A stretch of 64,000 bases of DNA from Boesenbergia rotunda (Eukaryota > Streptophyta > Magnoliopsida > Zingiberales > Zingiberaceae). The stretch lies in assembly GCA_024364735.1 (NCBI GenBank), contig JAGFNQ010001185.1, forward strand, positions 1-64,000, written 5' to 3'. Shown here in pieces: positions 22,291-33,885 of the stretch. Both the position numbers and the translations under genes were made by a program. The notes under the pieces were generated by a model. That model was not told where the DNA came from. It searched no databases and was given only the letters and a program-made list of their open reading frames with translations. Position 1 is the first letter of the stretch. Every line of letters starts with the position of its first letter.

Positions 22291-23253
22291 CTGCCTATTG
22301 ACACCATTCTGCAGCTTCATGGTATTACTCTAGTCTCTAAATGTCAATGTTGTAATTCCTTAGAGACTTGGAATCATCTGTTTTTTGAAGGTTCAATTGC
22401 CAAAGAAGTTTGGTCCTATTTTGCTAAAGTGTTCTATGTGAATCGATTTTCACTTTTAGAAGAGTGGAGGATAGGGTCTGAATGGTTGCAAGGAGGTCAT
22501 ATTAGAGAGGTGATGTCGTTTCTTATCTTATGGTTCATATGGTTAGCTAGGAATGAGGCTAAGTACGAAGGATCCAAGCAAGAGGCTCTAAAAATCAAAA
22601 GAAATATAATTCAATACTGCTTGTTAGGGGAAGTTGCGAGTACCATCAAAGGTAAACATTGGAAAGGTTTCAACTAAGTGGCTAAAGCATGGGGGTTGTC
22701 TATCAAGACAAGAGCAAGAATTCTTATTATTATGGTGCGTTGGTATCGGCCAAGATTTGGAGGTTATAAACTAAACACGGATGGATGTTCGAGAGAAAAC
22801 CCTGGTGAATCTTCGTATGGGGCCTTAGTTCGAGATCATACAGGGCAGTTTTTAATGGCGAAATATGGTACTCTGGGAGTCTCTTCAAATGTGAAAGTTG
22901 AACTTCATGCAATTCTAGTTGGGCTAGAATTATGTATAGCCAAAAATTTCCTTCCGATTTGGCTTGAATCGGATTCCTTGGTGGCTCTGAGGTTAATTCA
23001 ATCTTCTTCAGTTTGTTGGGAATATAGGAATATAGTTCTCAAAATCAGAATGCTGGTGAAGAAATATCAAGTAGCCTATTCACATGTATACAGAGAAGCA
23101 AATGCGGCTGCAGATTACTTGGCCAATCTACCTTTCAAGTTGCAAGGGGAGAAAGTGATACTCAAGCAAGACATGGATAAGATTTTATATGGCATATGCA
23201 AGATCGACAGGTTGGGTCTTCCTTATGTCAGGATGGATCAGAAAATTCTTTAA
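22291..23253 (+). pseudogene. LINE ORF2 C-terminus: zinc-binding RT region and RNase H
   Basis: The first part (about 130 residues) matches the zf-RVT region of plant LINEs (CQCCNSLETWNHLFFEGSIAKEVW, FLILWFIWLARNEAKYEG). After an in-frame TAA at 22675 the same frame gives an RVT_3 RNase H (GGYKLNTDGCSRENPGESSYG, AELHAI-like VELHAILVGLELC, WLESDSLVALRLI, HVYREANAAADYLANL) with the D-E-D-D residues present. The endonuclease and the RT core are absent through truncation. Alone it cannot act. Confidence 0.9.
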
Positions 23254-25571
23254 CAAGGCAGAAACAATTAAATGGAGGGAGCATCTTGTGCCTGGATAAA
23301 CTGGTTTAGTGTTATGGGACTTCTGTCGGCTTGGTGAGATGGGCTTCTGTTATTTTATAGTATTGGAATTACAAATGGCTCAGTCAACTGGTGTGGCATT
23401 CTGTGATATTGGACACTGAAGTATGTTGGAGTATTTAACTGGGGAAACAACCAGAACAGGGTTATCTTCTTTGTTGTAATAGTCTGGATAAACTGCTTAT
23501 TCTTATGGGATTCGGTTGGTTTGGGGAGACGGGCTCTGGCTTATTATGCAGTATCAGATATAAAAAATTGTTCAGTAAATAGATGTGGGTTTCAGTGATG
23601 TTGAAAATTGAAGGATGGTAGGCTTTCAGATGGTTTTCCTTTGTTTAACTGATTAAAGGGCCGCATGCTGAATTGAAGGGTCGGTTGAAAGCTTGGCTGT
23701 TCATCTGAATGATTGGCTGCTTTATTTCTGTAATCTGATATGCAAATGCTGAGGGGAATCTAGTGCCAAATACTGTTTGGCTAAAATATTGATATGCAAA
23801 TTCCGATACGATTGGCTGGAAGCTTGGCTGTCTTGTTTAGCTGAATGACTGGCTGTTCTTTTTCCTGAAACACTGATATGCAAATGTTGTATCTATACTG
23901 ATATGAACACACTATTTTCCTATTCCTGAAACACTGATAAACCTTGTGCCAAATTCTGGTACGCAGTTATACCTGCAACTACTGATAGAAGCTGTGTTCT
24001 ATGAAAGCTCGTTTGACTTCTCAAGGTTGCGTGCTAATTGAAGGACCTTCCCTAGCTATTATTTGATTACTGATATGGGTTGGCGTGAAGGGGATATATA
24101 CTTCTAGGCACTCAACAAAATTACTGAACTGTTCAGCAAAAGCTGAATGCCCATGGTCCATGGTTGGTTTCTTTGTATCATTCAAATGGAGTATTCTACT
24201 TGGGGAAACAACCAGAACAGGGTTATGAACTTTCTGGTTGTAATAGCCTGGATAAACTGCTTATTCTATGGGATTCGGTTGGCTTGGGGAGACGGGCTCG
24301 GCTTATTATGTAATACTAGATATAAAAATTGTCCAGTAAATAGATGTGGGTTTCAGTGATGTCGAAAATTGGAGGATGGTAGGCTTTCAGATGGTTTTCT
24401 TTTGCTTACTGATTAAAGGGTCGCGTGCTGAATTGAAGGGGTCGGCTGAAAGCTTGGTTGTTCACCTGAATGTTTGGCTGTTTTTATTTCTGTAATCTGA
24501 TATGCAAATACTGAGGGGAATCTAGTGCCAAATTTCAATATACAGCAAGGGTGTCCTAACAAAGATTGGAGGAAAATGAGGATATGACAATACTGATAGG
24601 TAGATACTGTGTTGCTATAATATTGAAATGCAAATTCCGATAGGATTGGCTGGAAGCATGGCTGTCTTGTTTGGCTGAATGACTGGCTGTTCTTTTTCCT
24701 GAAACACTGATATGCAAATGTTGTATCTATATTGATATGAACACACTGTCTTCCTCTTCCTGAAACACTGATAAACCTTGTGCCAAATTCTGATACGCAG
24801 CTATACCTGCAACTACTGATAGAAGCTGGGTTCTATGAAAGCTTGTTTGGCTTCTCAAGGATGCGTGCTAATTGAAGCTTGTTTGGCTGCCACTACTGAT
24901 ACGCAAATATTGTATCTATACTGATATGGAAGCTTGTTTGGCTGAATGACTGGCTGTTCTTTTACCTGAAACACTAATATGCAAATGTTGAATCTACACT
25001 GATATGAACACCAGTCTTCTTTTCCTGAAACATTGATAAACCTTGTGTCAAATTCTGATACGTAGCTATACCTGCAATTTCTGATAGAAGCAGTGTTCTA
25101 TGGAAGTTTGGCTGGTTTCTGACATGTTTGGCTTAAGGACTGGTAGTTCTAATTTCTGAAATAATGATATGCAAATGCTGTGATGAACCGGGAGCCAAAT
25201 GTTATGAATTGGGTTTTCAAATATTGTTTATGTGCCAAATATTGATATGCAGTTGGAGGTTATACAGTGACACAGTGATAGGTAACCCTGGTGCTTTGTG
25301 ATACGCGGTTTGAGGTTTCAAAAGGTGTATTGGTAGATTGTGGGCAATTCTTCGAGCGAACAGAGCTTTTGGGTTTATTTTCAAAGGTTATGAATATATT
25401 AAGGTGGAATATTACTATTGGTGATGTAATCAATATAAGAGGGCTGTTTTTGATTTCCAAACTGTAAATCATAGTGTTCTTATGTAATTCTATATTAGAA
25501 GGTCAGATTTGGCCCCTCTTCTAATATGGACTTTCCTTCTTGAAATAAGATTTTTCTTTCATGAAAAAAAA
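23254..25571 (+). repeat. Long LINE 3' region with internal duplications
   Basis: No gene is seen. A segment around 23440-23630 (GGGGAAACAACCAGAACAGG ... GATGTGGGTTTCAGTGATG) recurs at 24198-24390 with few changes. The phrase CTGAAACACTGATATGCAAA recurs near 23866, 24700 and, altered, 24968. It ends in poly(A). Confidence 0.75.
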
Positions 25572-26504
25572 AAGTGGGGAAGTCGAATCCTCGACCGTCC
25601 CTTGATGACAATAGAAGAATACAATCTAGGACAACCTTGTACAACACATTACTCAGTGGACTCATGTTCTTTGCTTCGAAAATATGGTCCCTAGGAGATC
25701 GAGGTCTACAAAAATAATGTCGATGGATCTGATCTATGATGATACCCGGTAAAGTTAAAGGCTCATCAACTTTGGAGAAACACGTAAACTAGTTATTTGA
25801 CATTCTACACCCTAAAAATGCTCGTAACACGTCGGGTGTGACTGGAATGGTAACTCGTTGCACCATTGACTCGTATACATCATTCTGGGCACCAACACAT
25901 GTAAGGTTTGCATAAAATTCCTTACATAGATCAAAATTGATAAAGTGTTGGCAATAAACCAGTTGTTCCAACCCAAAGTACTCAATGATCTCAATGATGA
26001 GAGAAATCTCCTGGAAATAAGATCGGTTGAGATAGCGGCAATTCATTAAGATGAAGATCGCACTCTCAAACACTTTCCGACACTCATCGGATCTAAACCG
26101 AGGTCTCTCCAGGTCTCCCTGTCCTTGGCGGGATGACCTCTCACTCACTTTCTTCTTATGTGTCATTCTAACATGTAATGTACCCATGCATGTACCAAAA
26201 TCACCCCAAAAAAACAAGGAAAAACATACAAAATGAGATAGATTAGTTCCAAACCATGAACTTAATTGAAAAATAAACTCCACAAAGTGTTATCTTTTCT
26301 TGGGGCGTTCCATGATGAATGTTGATGAGAGTTGGCTCACAAAGAGGGATTTTCTTAACCCTAGATCTAGATCCGAGGTAGGAGGCTAGGAAGATGATTT
26401 GAGAACTTGAGAAGGCTCTAGGGCAAGAGGAGAGGTCGGGGAAGAAAGGATCTCGCAGGGGTGGCGTCGAAAACCCTAGGTTCGGCCACCCCCCGCAGTT
26501 GTTC

Positions 26505-26668
26505 TTATTTAAACCCACGCTTACCAGTCGATTGACCCCTGGGGCAGTCGACTGCGAAACTGAACAGAGAGTTCAGTCGACTGCCCCTAGGGTAGTCGAC
26601 TGGTAATTTGAATTTTCCAATTCCAGATTTATACGAGCCCAGTCGATTGGTTCTGAACCAGTCGACTA
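26505..26668 (-). promoter_or_regulatory. Internal ORF2 promoter of element B
   Basis: The minus strand has GTTTAAATAAG at about 26514-26505, some 200 bases before the ORF2 ATG. Directly upstream are three pairs of the same palindrome that the LTRs of this element carry: starts 26525/26545, 26574/26593 and 26640/26659, spacing 20, 19 and 19 bp. The sequence downstream is a CT-rich leader, as expected of a transcript start. Confidence 0.6.
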
Positions 26669-26674
26669 GTACCT

Positions 26675-27000
26675 GATTTTCAATTTTCCAATCCTCATTT
26701 CAGAAATGCGTAACTAATTCCACAAACCTTCAAAAAATCTGAAATTTCGTGGAGAGGTTTGTGGTGCCTATGTTTACTTGGAAAAAATATGTTTTTAAAC
26801 AAATCTACCCCGAATCCCAAAATTGGCATGAAATTCAAACCTACCTAAATTGTGTGATTGAAACTTATCCAAAAGTTCTAGTTTTGACCTCTCCTTGATG
26901 TATCTTCCCATTCCTCACCATAATATATTCCTAGTACTGAATTATATAGTATTCACACATTAAACACCAATTTCTACCAATTATAATCTCATTTTCATCT
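26675..27000. other. Untranslated spacer of element B
   Basis: AT-rich sequence between the gag-like gene and the ORF2 promoter array. No pol domain or other gene can be read on either strand. Confidence 0.5.
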
Positions 27001-28680
27001 TTTTCTCCATAAATCTCCTTTTAGTGTGTCAATTTCCTAGGATTAAAACTTACCTTAGTCTTATAACCCTTTGGCACACTCCATAGTCCATCTAATCTCC
27101 TAGAAGAAATCCTCCTGAGATCCGTTGACCATGGGTCTCATTTTGACTTCTAGAGTACTCCCTTGAGCTCCTAATCCTAATCACCTCCCTAGATGACTCA
27201 TTTACAATTGCAATACCACATCGGTATTCCTCCGGTGTTTCTTGACCTTCACCTATAACTCTCTTAACTCTATATACTTTTTTCTTGGTCAAATCCTTCT
27301 TTTTCCTTTGAAATGACTTTTCTTTGTCATTTTTGAACTTTTCATTACTATAATCATAGACATTCTTGAATATAACTTTTTACTAACATTTGACCTCCTA
27401 GGGTGATATGCTAGACCCGGCCTATCATTTTTAATGTGTTGATCCTTTGGAATCACACTCAATCCCTTGGACCCTTAATAAGTATATCTAGGTTCTTTTC
27501 TAATTTATCAAGTTTTGCTCTCAAAACTTGATTTTCCTTTTCTAAATTTTTAACCTTAGTATCACTATGCCCATTTTGATCATTTCTAGATCTATCCGTT
27601 TTTCTAGGCATTTGTCTTCCTTTCTTAAGATTGATGTCTTGATCCTTAGGTCTAAAAGTCCTAAATTATCATGAAACATGGAATCTTTAGCCTTTTGACA
27701 CGCAATAGTATTTCTATTTTTATCATGATACTTGAAACCAAGATTATGCATAGGCAAGGAATCGTTATTATTTCTAGCATTTATAAAAGCATTGGAAGCA
27801 TATGTAAAGTTAGAGATTATCTCCCTTACCCTTGTAGCTCCCCCTTGACATGAGCTCCTTTTCTGCTCAACTTTTTGTCATCTTCTTAAATGCTCCATCT
27901 TCTTGAGCTCTCCTTTTCTTGGACATTGAGTGTGATAATGTCTTAGCTCCCCGCAAGTATAACACATAATGTGTTTCTTTTCTTTCCTTTCCCTACAACC
28001 CACATTAGATTTCCAAGGAATCGACTTAGGTTTAGGGATTACCTTCTTTTTACCTAGTAGACACTTGTCCTTGTAATGTCCTTTCTTGTTGCATTCAAAG
28101 CATATGATGTACTCTTTTGATTTGGCTTTGGTGGAGGTTGGAGCTTTTCCTTGTTCCGGTATTGATGAGGGTCTCTCCTCCCCCTCAATCCTTGAAGTTG
28201 ATACCTCTTCTTCTTCTTTTAATGAGGTAGATGATCTCTCGCTATCTTAAGTCACTTCACTTGATGAGGTTGACAATTCTTTTTCCTCTTGGCCTTCTTG
28301 GACGTTGAACTTATCTCTTTGAATTTTTCTACTATTTTAGATTGTGTAGAGTTTTCATGAAATTCTCCTATCTTTTTTCATAACTCATATGCATTTCTAT
28401 GTTCACCTACACCACTCAACACATTGTTAGGCAAAATATTAACTAATATAGCAATTACCTTCTCATTTGCCCTAGATTTTTCTTGTTGCTCCTTAGTCCA
28501 ATATTTAGGTCGAAGTCTTTTCTCATGCTTAGTCTCTTGGAATCTCGAATGGTTCTTCTAGCACCACCATGCACTCTCAATCCATTCCAAACCAAGTCTT
28601 CATCTTGTCCTCCAATAGTCAAAATCTTCATGATCATAAGATGGTGGAATGTTGATGTCATCTCCCAACCTGTCTTCCAT
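27000..28680 (-). pseudogene. gag-like gene of element B
   Basis: The ATG at 28680 opens MEDRLGDDINIPPSYDHEDFDYWR, a Copia gag (UBN2)-type start. Downstream pieces (WTKEQQEKSRANEKVIAILV, EHRNAYELWKKIGEFHENSTQ) continue the domain in shifting frames. Two CCHC knuckles follow: CFECNKKGHYKDKC (about 28100-28055) and CYTCGELRHYHTQC (about 27965-27920). A Lys/Arg-rich tail ends near 27090. Stops and frameshifts are frequent. It matches the gag-like gene of element A. It would bind and package element RNA. Confidence 0.75.
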
Positions 28681-28752
28681 CATTCTTCTCCTTTAGCATG
28701 TGCTCTTTTGGCGGTTATTCCAACAAGAGCGAACCTTCACTCTGATACCACT

Positions 28753-29828
28753 TGTTAAATCGTGTACGTCAAGCTAGAGGGGGGTGAATAGTTTCTTTCG
28801 ATTTTTCTACCTACAACGTTAGCAAGCGCAAGCGGAAATCTAATAAAACAAATGAAAACAATACTAACGCAACCTGATTTACGTGGTTCGGAGATTATTC
28901 TCCTACTCCACGGCTGCCCATAAGATAGGCGATCCCTAATCCGTCGGTGGATGATTCCCGGAGCACCTCCAACTAGATCTCGTAGCTCCTTGTGGGTGGA
29001 GAAACCTCTCCACAACCTCTGGACACTATATGAGAAAAGAAGGCTACTAACAAGCTTTGAACAAGCAAGTTTCGCCAAGAAAGAAAAGCCTGAAACGAGC
29101 TCCTTTAAATAGAGCCCGAGTCTGAAATGGCGACTACCATCGACTACCCCTGGACCCACTCAGATTCGAACGTTACAAGCCAACGTTTGAAACACCAGCC
29201 ATGACCAGTCGACCTTCCCTAAGCCTAGGGTTACCCTTCCCGAGTACATTTCTCTCCGCACTCAAACCCTCCCGGTTTAGTTCCCCAGTACAAACACTCA
29301 CACTCGGACTCTCACGACCTGGTTGACTCTTCAAACCGCAGTCTCGATCTGTTGCCTTCACGCCCTTTTCATCTTCGGCTCCCGTCCCTCAGATGCGCAC
29401 GTAAGCCCTCGGCTCGCCTCCATGTCATCCTTCACACATGCCTCGAAGTCCGCGTCTCTCGGCTCATCGTCTCTGTTTCAGCAGTCTCGATCCGTCGCCT
29501 TCAAGCCCTCTTCAACTTTGGCAGTCGTCCCTCGGATACGCACACAAGCCCGCGGCTTGCTTCCATGCTACCCTTCACGTACGCCTCGAAGTCCGCTTCC
29601 CTCGGCTCATCGTCTCTGCTTTGTCCATGGTCCCTCGGATGCGCACACAAGCTCACGGCTTGCCTCCATGTCACCCTTCACCTGAAGACATCCAACCAAG
29701 ACTATGTGTACCTGCAAATCTGCACACTCACATACACATATTAGTCCAACAACAAACCCTTACTCATATTGACACACGCATCAAAACTCATGATCTTCCA
29801 GATCATACTTGGGTCGATTGCCCCAACA
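28753..29828 (-). repeat. 5' LTR of element B (LTR C)
   Basis: 1076 bp, TGTTAAATCG ... GATTGCCCCAACA on the plus strand, next to the PBS at 28739-28750. Diverged from LTR B by substitutions and small deletions, so the insertion is not recent. Confidence 0.88.
29103..29210 (-). promoter_or_regulatory. LTR C promoter: TATA and decayed palindromes
   Basis: A TTTAAATAG TATA-like box lies at 29104-29112 (plus-strand reading). Upstream copies of the palindrome at about 29138 and 29205 have lost bases compared with LTR B. Confidence 0.45.
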
Positions 29829-29833
29829 CCCCT

Positions 29834-32088
29834 TACGTCACCAACCGAGCAACAATGCTCCCCCTTTACCTAGACTCCCCCTAGACCTAGGATTTCTTAC
29901 AAAGGCGTGTTTGGTTTCCCACTTAAACCCAACACTTCTCCCCCTTTGCAACACATTAAAAGACTCTTACAATTTCCCCCTTATTGAATCTTTTAACATC
30001 TAATGATCATACACAAAGTGTACTAGCCCCCCATACACTTGTCTTACATCATTTGGACACTTTTTAATTGCTGAAAAACCAATTCAGCCTTTACCAGTTG
30101 ACTGCTCTGAAAAATCATTTTTCAGCATATCTGACCCAAATTCAGAAATGCACCAGAAATTTCATAAATTTTCAAAAATTCTCAAATTTTGTGAAGAGGT
30201 TTGTGGTACTCATACCTACTTGAGAAAAATATACTCAAAAATGTATCCATCACCATTCCCAAGATTGACACAAAACTCAAAACTAGCTAAACGGTTCAAT
30301 TGAGCCTTGACCTAAAGTCCTAGTTTTGGTCTTCCCTTGATGTCACTGCCCATACCAACTCACAATGCATCCCTAGCATTGATTTATGTCATTTATACAT
30401 TAAAAACCAATTCTCATGTTTTATGAACCCAATGTCATATTTCCATGTATGAAACTCAAACCCATTGTGCCAAATCCCAAAGAATTGAGACTCAAATCCG
30501 TCTCCAACTCTTTTGGCACACTCCATGGACCTCCGAGAGAAACCTCCCGAGATCCATTTACCATGGATCCCAAAGACTCCTAGAGCTCCCCCTTGAGCTC
30601 TTAGCCTTAGCCACCTCCCTAGGTGACTCAACAACCACTAGGCCACACTGGTGTACCTCCAGTGACCCTTGGCCTACAAACTTAACATTCTTAACCTTAG
30701 ACACCTTGTCTTTGGTTAAGTCCTTTTTCCTTTTAAATGACACTCCCTTACCATTTTTGGACTTCCCCTCCTTGCCATAATCATATGCTACCTTAGCATA
30801 TTTCTTTCCATTGACATTGGAGACATTAGATCGGTATGTTAATCCTGATCTATCATTGTTGGGTTTTAGACCGCCCAACAACATACCCCAACCCTTAGAT
30901 CTAACAGTGAATCTATCTAGGGTTTTCTCTAACCTATCAAGCTTTTACCTTAATGTTTGATTTTCTCTTTCTAGGTTCTCAAACCTAGACTCAACATGTC
31001 CTCCTTGGACATTCCTAGACCTACCCACCTTCCTAGACATATGTCTCCCCTTCTTGGGATTTATGCCTTGATCCTTAGATCCAAAGTTTTTGATCTACAA
31101 TATTACCCCTATTTCTATCATTATATTTAAATCCATGATTATTCTTAACAAACATATAAGAATTAAAAATTAGATTTAATTTTAAACAAGGAATTACCTT
31201 CCCTTTTACCTTTGAAGCTCCCCTTTGACTTGAGCTCCTCTTCTTTTCCAATTTATTCAAGTGTGTCAATTTCTTGATCTCTCTTTTTTTTGGACACTTG
31301 GTGTAGTAGTGTCCACGCTCACCACATGTGAAACAAATGATATGATTCTTATCCTTCTTTGCTCCATCCCTACCACTTATGTTAGTATTCAAATTATTTA
31401 AATTGAGTTTAGGGGTTACCTCTTTTTTCTTACCCAATAGACACTTGTCCTTGTAGTGTCCTTTTTTATTACACCCAAAGCAAATTATGTGCTCCTTTGA
31501 TTTTTCTTTGATGGAAGTGGAAGCTTCTTATTCCGGCATTAAGGACGGTCTCTCCTCCACCTCAATCTTCGAAGTGGAGACTTCTTCTATCTCTTCCTCA
31601 CTTGAAGATGTAGACGATTCAACTTTCTCCTCTTCTTCGGATGTTGAACTTGACTCAACTTCCAATTTGTCCTTTTCCTTGGAGTCTTCTTCTTTTTGTC
31701 CTTGTGTTGAATTCTCATGTAGAGTTATTATCTTCCTATATAGCTCATATGCATTCTTGTACTCTCCTACATTTGACACAATATGTGAAGCTAATAAATT
31801 TAATATAATTCTAGTTACCTCCTTATTCGCCTCCGCTTCTTCCGTTTGACTCTTGGTTCAATATCGAGGTCGGAGGTGTTTCCCTTTCTTATCCAATGGA
31901 GCTTCAAATGAAACTTCCAATGTCATCCAATGATCCCAATCCATTTGGAACCATGTCTCCAACCGCTTCCTCCAATAATTAAAATCATCTCGATCGTATG
32001 GAGGTGGAATCCTAGTTTCTCATCCAAGTAGACCTTCCGATTCTATCTTCCTCTAACACCTTTTGCTCTCCCGGCGATTAGTCCGTAA
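29834..32088 (-). pseudogene. Element A internal region with gag-like gene
   Basis: This is the right half of element A, displaced by element B. On the minus strand from about 32040: RPRYWTKSQTEEAEANKEVTRIILNLL, NVGEYKNAYELYRKIITLHENSTQ, an acidic Ser/Glu tract (31779-31528), knuckle 1 CFGCNKKGHYKDKC (about 31480-31440), knuckle 2 CFTCGERGHYYTKC (about 31335-31295) and a basic end (30884-30558). The segment 29834-30520 is non-coding. ORF2 is absent here. The copy stops at about 32088, just before where the PBS should be. Confidence 0.72.
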
Positions 32089-32825
32089 AGTGGCATGTAC
32101 CGGGCCGAGACCCATAGAGATCTAGGCGAGCCTAGTAGAGACGCTATAGTAGGGTTCGGTGGCTAGTTACCCCGAATCTTATTAGGGATACGCGCATTGG
32201 TACTATGCCGGGCCCAAAAGAGGATGTTTATTATTTTAAAGTATATGAAATATAAGAAGATAAGTTTCCAGTTTTCTATAGCAAGTATTTATTTCAAACA
32301 AGTTAAGCATTTTTCAGTTCAAGCAAAGTTTTCAAATACAAGTAATTGTTACAAATGTATTCATGAGCATTTCTCTATATTTTGTGAGATAGGTATCTAC
32401 TTACTAAGCAATTTGCTTATAGTTTGCATCCTTTTATTGCAGATAAAGGTAAAGAAAGGATGTAAGACAAGGAGGTCAAAGGATGGATGGTTGTGTCAGT
32501 GGCTACGGAACAGTGGAATGAGATCCTTCGAGATGAGTTTATTAATGTTCCAAGCTCTAAACAATAGAATGTCATCAATTTCCTTGAATTTTGTGTCATG
32601 TTAGTTATGTTTATTCCGCAAGAAGATATTAAATTTGAAATGCATGTTAAACGGAGTATGATTGAGTCCAATTATGGTGGTTATATGATTATGAGTCTTC
32701 TATTTGTTGTGTAGTTGAAATAGGGTGTATATGTATACTTGATCAGTGTTTCTGAAATCTAGAAACTACAGTTCTAGAGGAATCAGTCGACTGGTTCAAG
32801 TATCAGTTGCACTACAAAAATATCA

Positions 32826-33060
32826 AGCAATAGCGACGGAATTCTTTAATAGTCCGTTGCAAGTGGCGACGGATATATAGTATCCGTCGCCAAAGTTGCG
32901 CGGCAAGTCAAATTCCTGAATATAGCGACGGGCATGGTCAACGTTCGTCGCTAGTTGTAAGCGACGGGTCAAACCCCCTCAATATAGCGACGGGATTGGT
33001 CAACGCCGTCGCTAATCAGCGACGGACAAGTTAATCCGTTGCAATATTTCTTAAAAAGGG
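32826..33060. repeat. CACTA 5' subterminal repeats
   Basis: Several copies of the motif GCGACGG and its complement CCGTCGC lie in both orientations within 250 bases of the end. Such motifs bind the TNPA-type protein in En/Spm elements. Confidence 0.75.
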
Positions 33061-33885
33061 TGACGGCCACCTTCCCCCGCAGCCACGCGAACCCTAGCGA
33101 CGGTCGATCTCCCAGTGATTCTCCTCCGGCGATTCTCCGTCGATTCTCCTCCGGCGAACCCTCCTCCGATCCCAAGTACGCTAGCTAAGCTCCATTTGTC
33201 GTATCAACTCCGTTTGTTTGTGCTAACGCGGCATCGTCGTCTTCTCCGGCCAGCCACGGCTCTTGGCACGGTCGCGCGCGGCATCCCGCGGTCGCGCGCG
33301 TCCTCCAGTGGCCTCGCGCAGCCAGGCGCGGCCTCGCATTTGCAAGCGCCGCCTGCTGCCGGTCGTGGGCAAGTGCGGTCGGGCGCCTCCTGCTGCGATC
33401 GTGCGCCGCCTGCTGCGGCCGACCGACGGCTCCTGCGGCCGGCGGCCCCTGCTGCAGCCGACACCCATTAATGGGTTTAATTAGGGTTTTAGGTGTAATT
33501 AATTGAATTAATTAGATTAATTCAATTAATTTGATTAATTCAATATTTAATCAATTATTTAATTAGTTAAATTATCATTTAATTATTTTAGATAATAATT
33601 TCCTTTATTAAATCATAAATTGTGTAATTAATTGATCAAATATTTGATTTATTTTAGGTTAATTATGTGATTAATTAGAATAATTAGATGATTAATTGTT
33701 AGTTTAATTAGATTAATTGATTTATTAATTAGAACTTGTTTGATTAATGTTAGATTAACTGTTTGAATAATTAGATTAATTTGTTGATTAATTCTTTGAT
33801 TACTTAGAATAATTGATTCATTATTTATATCATTTTTGATTAATTAGATGTATTTTGTAGTATAGCATCAATATCAAATTTTAAT
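33061..33885. other. CACTA 5' leader
   Basis: A GC-rich block (33240-33470) and then an AT-rich block with repeated TTGATTAATT-like words (33480-33860). Arg/Ala-rich open frames exist in several frames on both strands, typical of GC-rich DNA, and I do not accept any as a gene. Probably the transposase 5' UTR and intron. Confidence 0.45.

Larger units (their letters stand above)
22291..25571 (+). mobile_element. 5'-truncated L1-type LINE inserted in ORF2 of element B
   Basis: A 16-bp TSD, AAGTGGGGAAGTCGAA, stands at 22275-22290 and again at 25572-25587, directly after an A run that begins at 25564. The element starts inside the end of its ORF2 and carries a 2.3-kb 3' region. 5' truncation, a poly(A) tail and a TSD of this size are signs of target-primed reverse transcription. 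Confidence 0.93.
21790..26313 (-). pseudogene. ORF2 of element B (Transposase_32-like), split by a LINE
   Basis: The ATG at 26313 starts a 20-nt exon (MERPKKR). An intron 26293-26168 ends in TTAG; its donor now reads AT where GT is expected. Exon 2 from 26167 continues with a basic stretch (MTHKKKVSERSSRQ) and a globular domain (YFGLEQLVYCQHFINFDLCKEFYANL, VTIPVTPDVLRAFLGCR) to a stop at 25789. Homology to ORF2 of element D resumes beyond it up to the LINE at 25587 and again from 22274 (MYALETRLDIDIA) to 21941 (DYDQIGSRQLSLAGID) and a Gln-rich helical end near 21790. Resembles the putative plant transposon protein family; function unknown. Confidence 0.75.
19737..29828 (-). mobile_element. 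Non-autonomous LTR element B (gag plus ORF2, no pol)
   Basis: LTRs at 19737-20845 and 28753-29828 flank one internal region on the minus strand. The 5-bp TSD CCCCT is present at 19732-19736 and 29829-29833. A PBS (TGGTATCAGAG, minus) adjoins the right LTR and a PPT-like AAAAAGTGGGAGAT adjoins the left one. Inside I find a gag-like gene with two CCHC knuckles and, close to the 3' LTR, an ORF2, but no protease, integrase, RT or RNase H. Without the inserted LINE the element is about 6.8 kb. It lies inside element A of the same group. Confidence 0.88.

Noticed and set aside
22678..23253. Host RNase H gene
   Set aside because: It is in frame with a LINE zinc-binding RT end, within limits set by a TSD and poly(A), so it is the LINE's own RNase H.
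33115..33484. Arg/Ala-rich open frames on both strands in the CACTA leader
   Set aside because: Overlapping frames on both strands in GC-rich DNA without any known domain; likely UTR.
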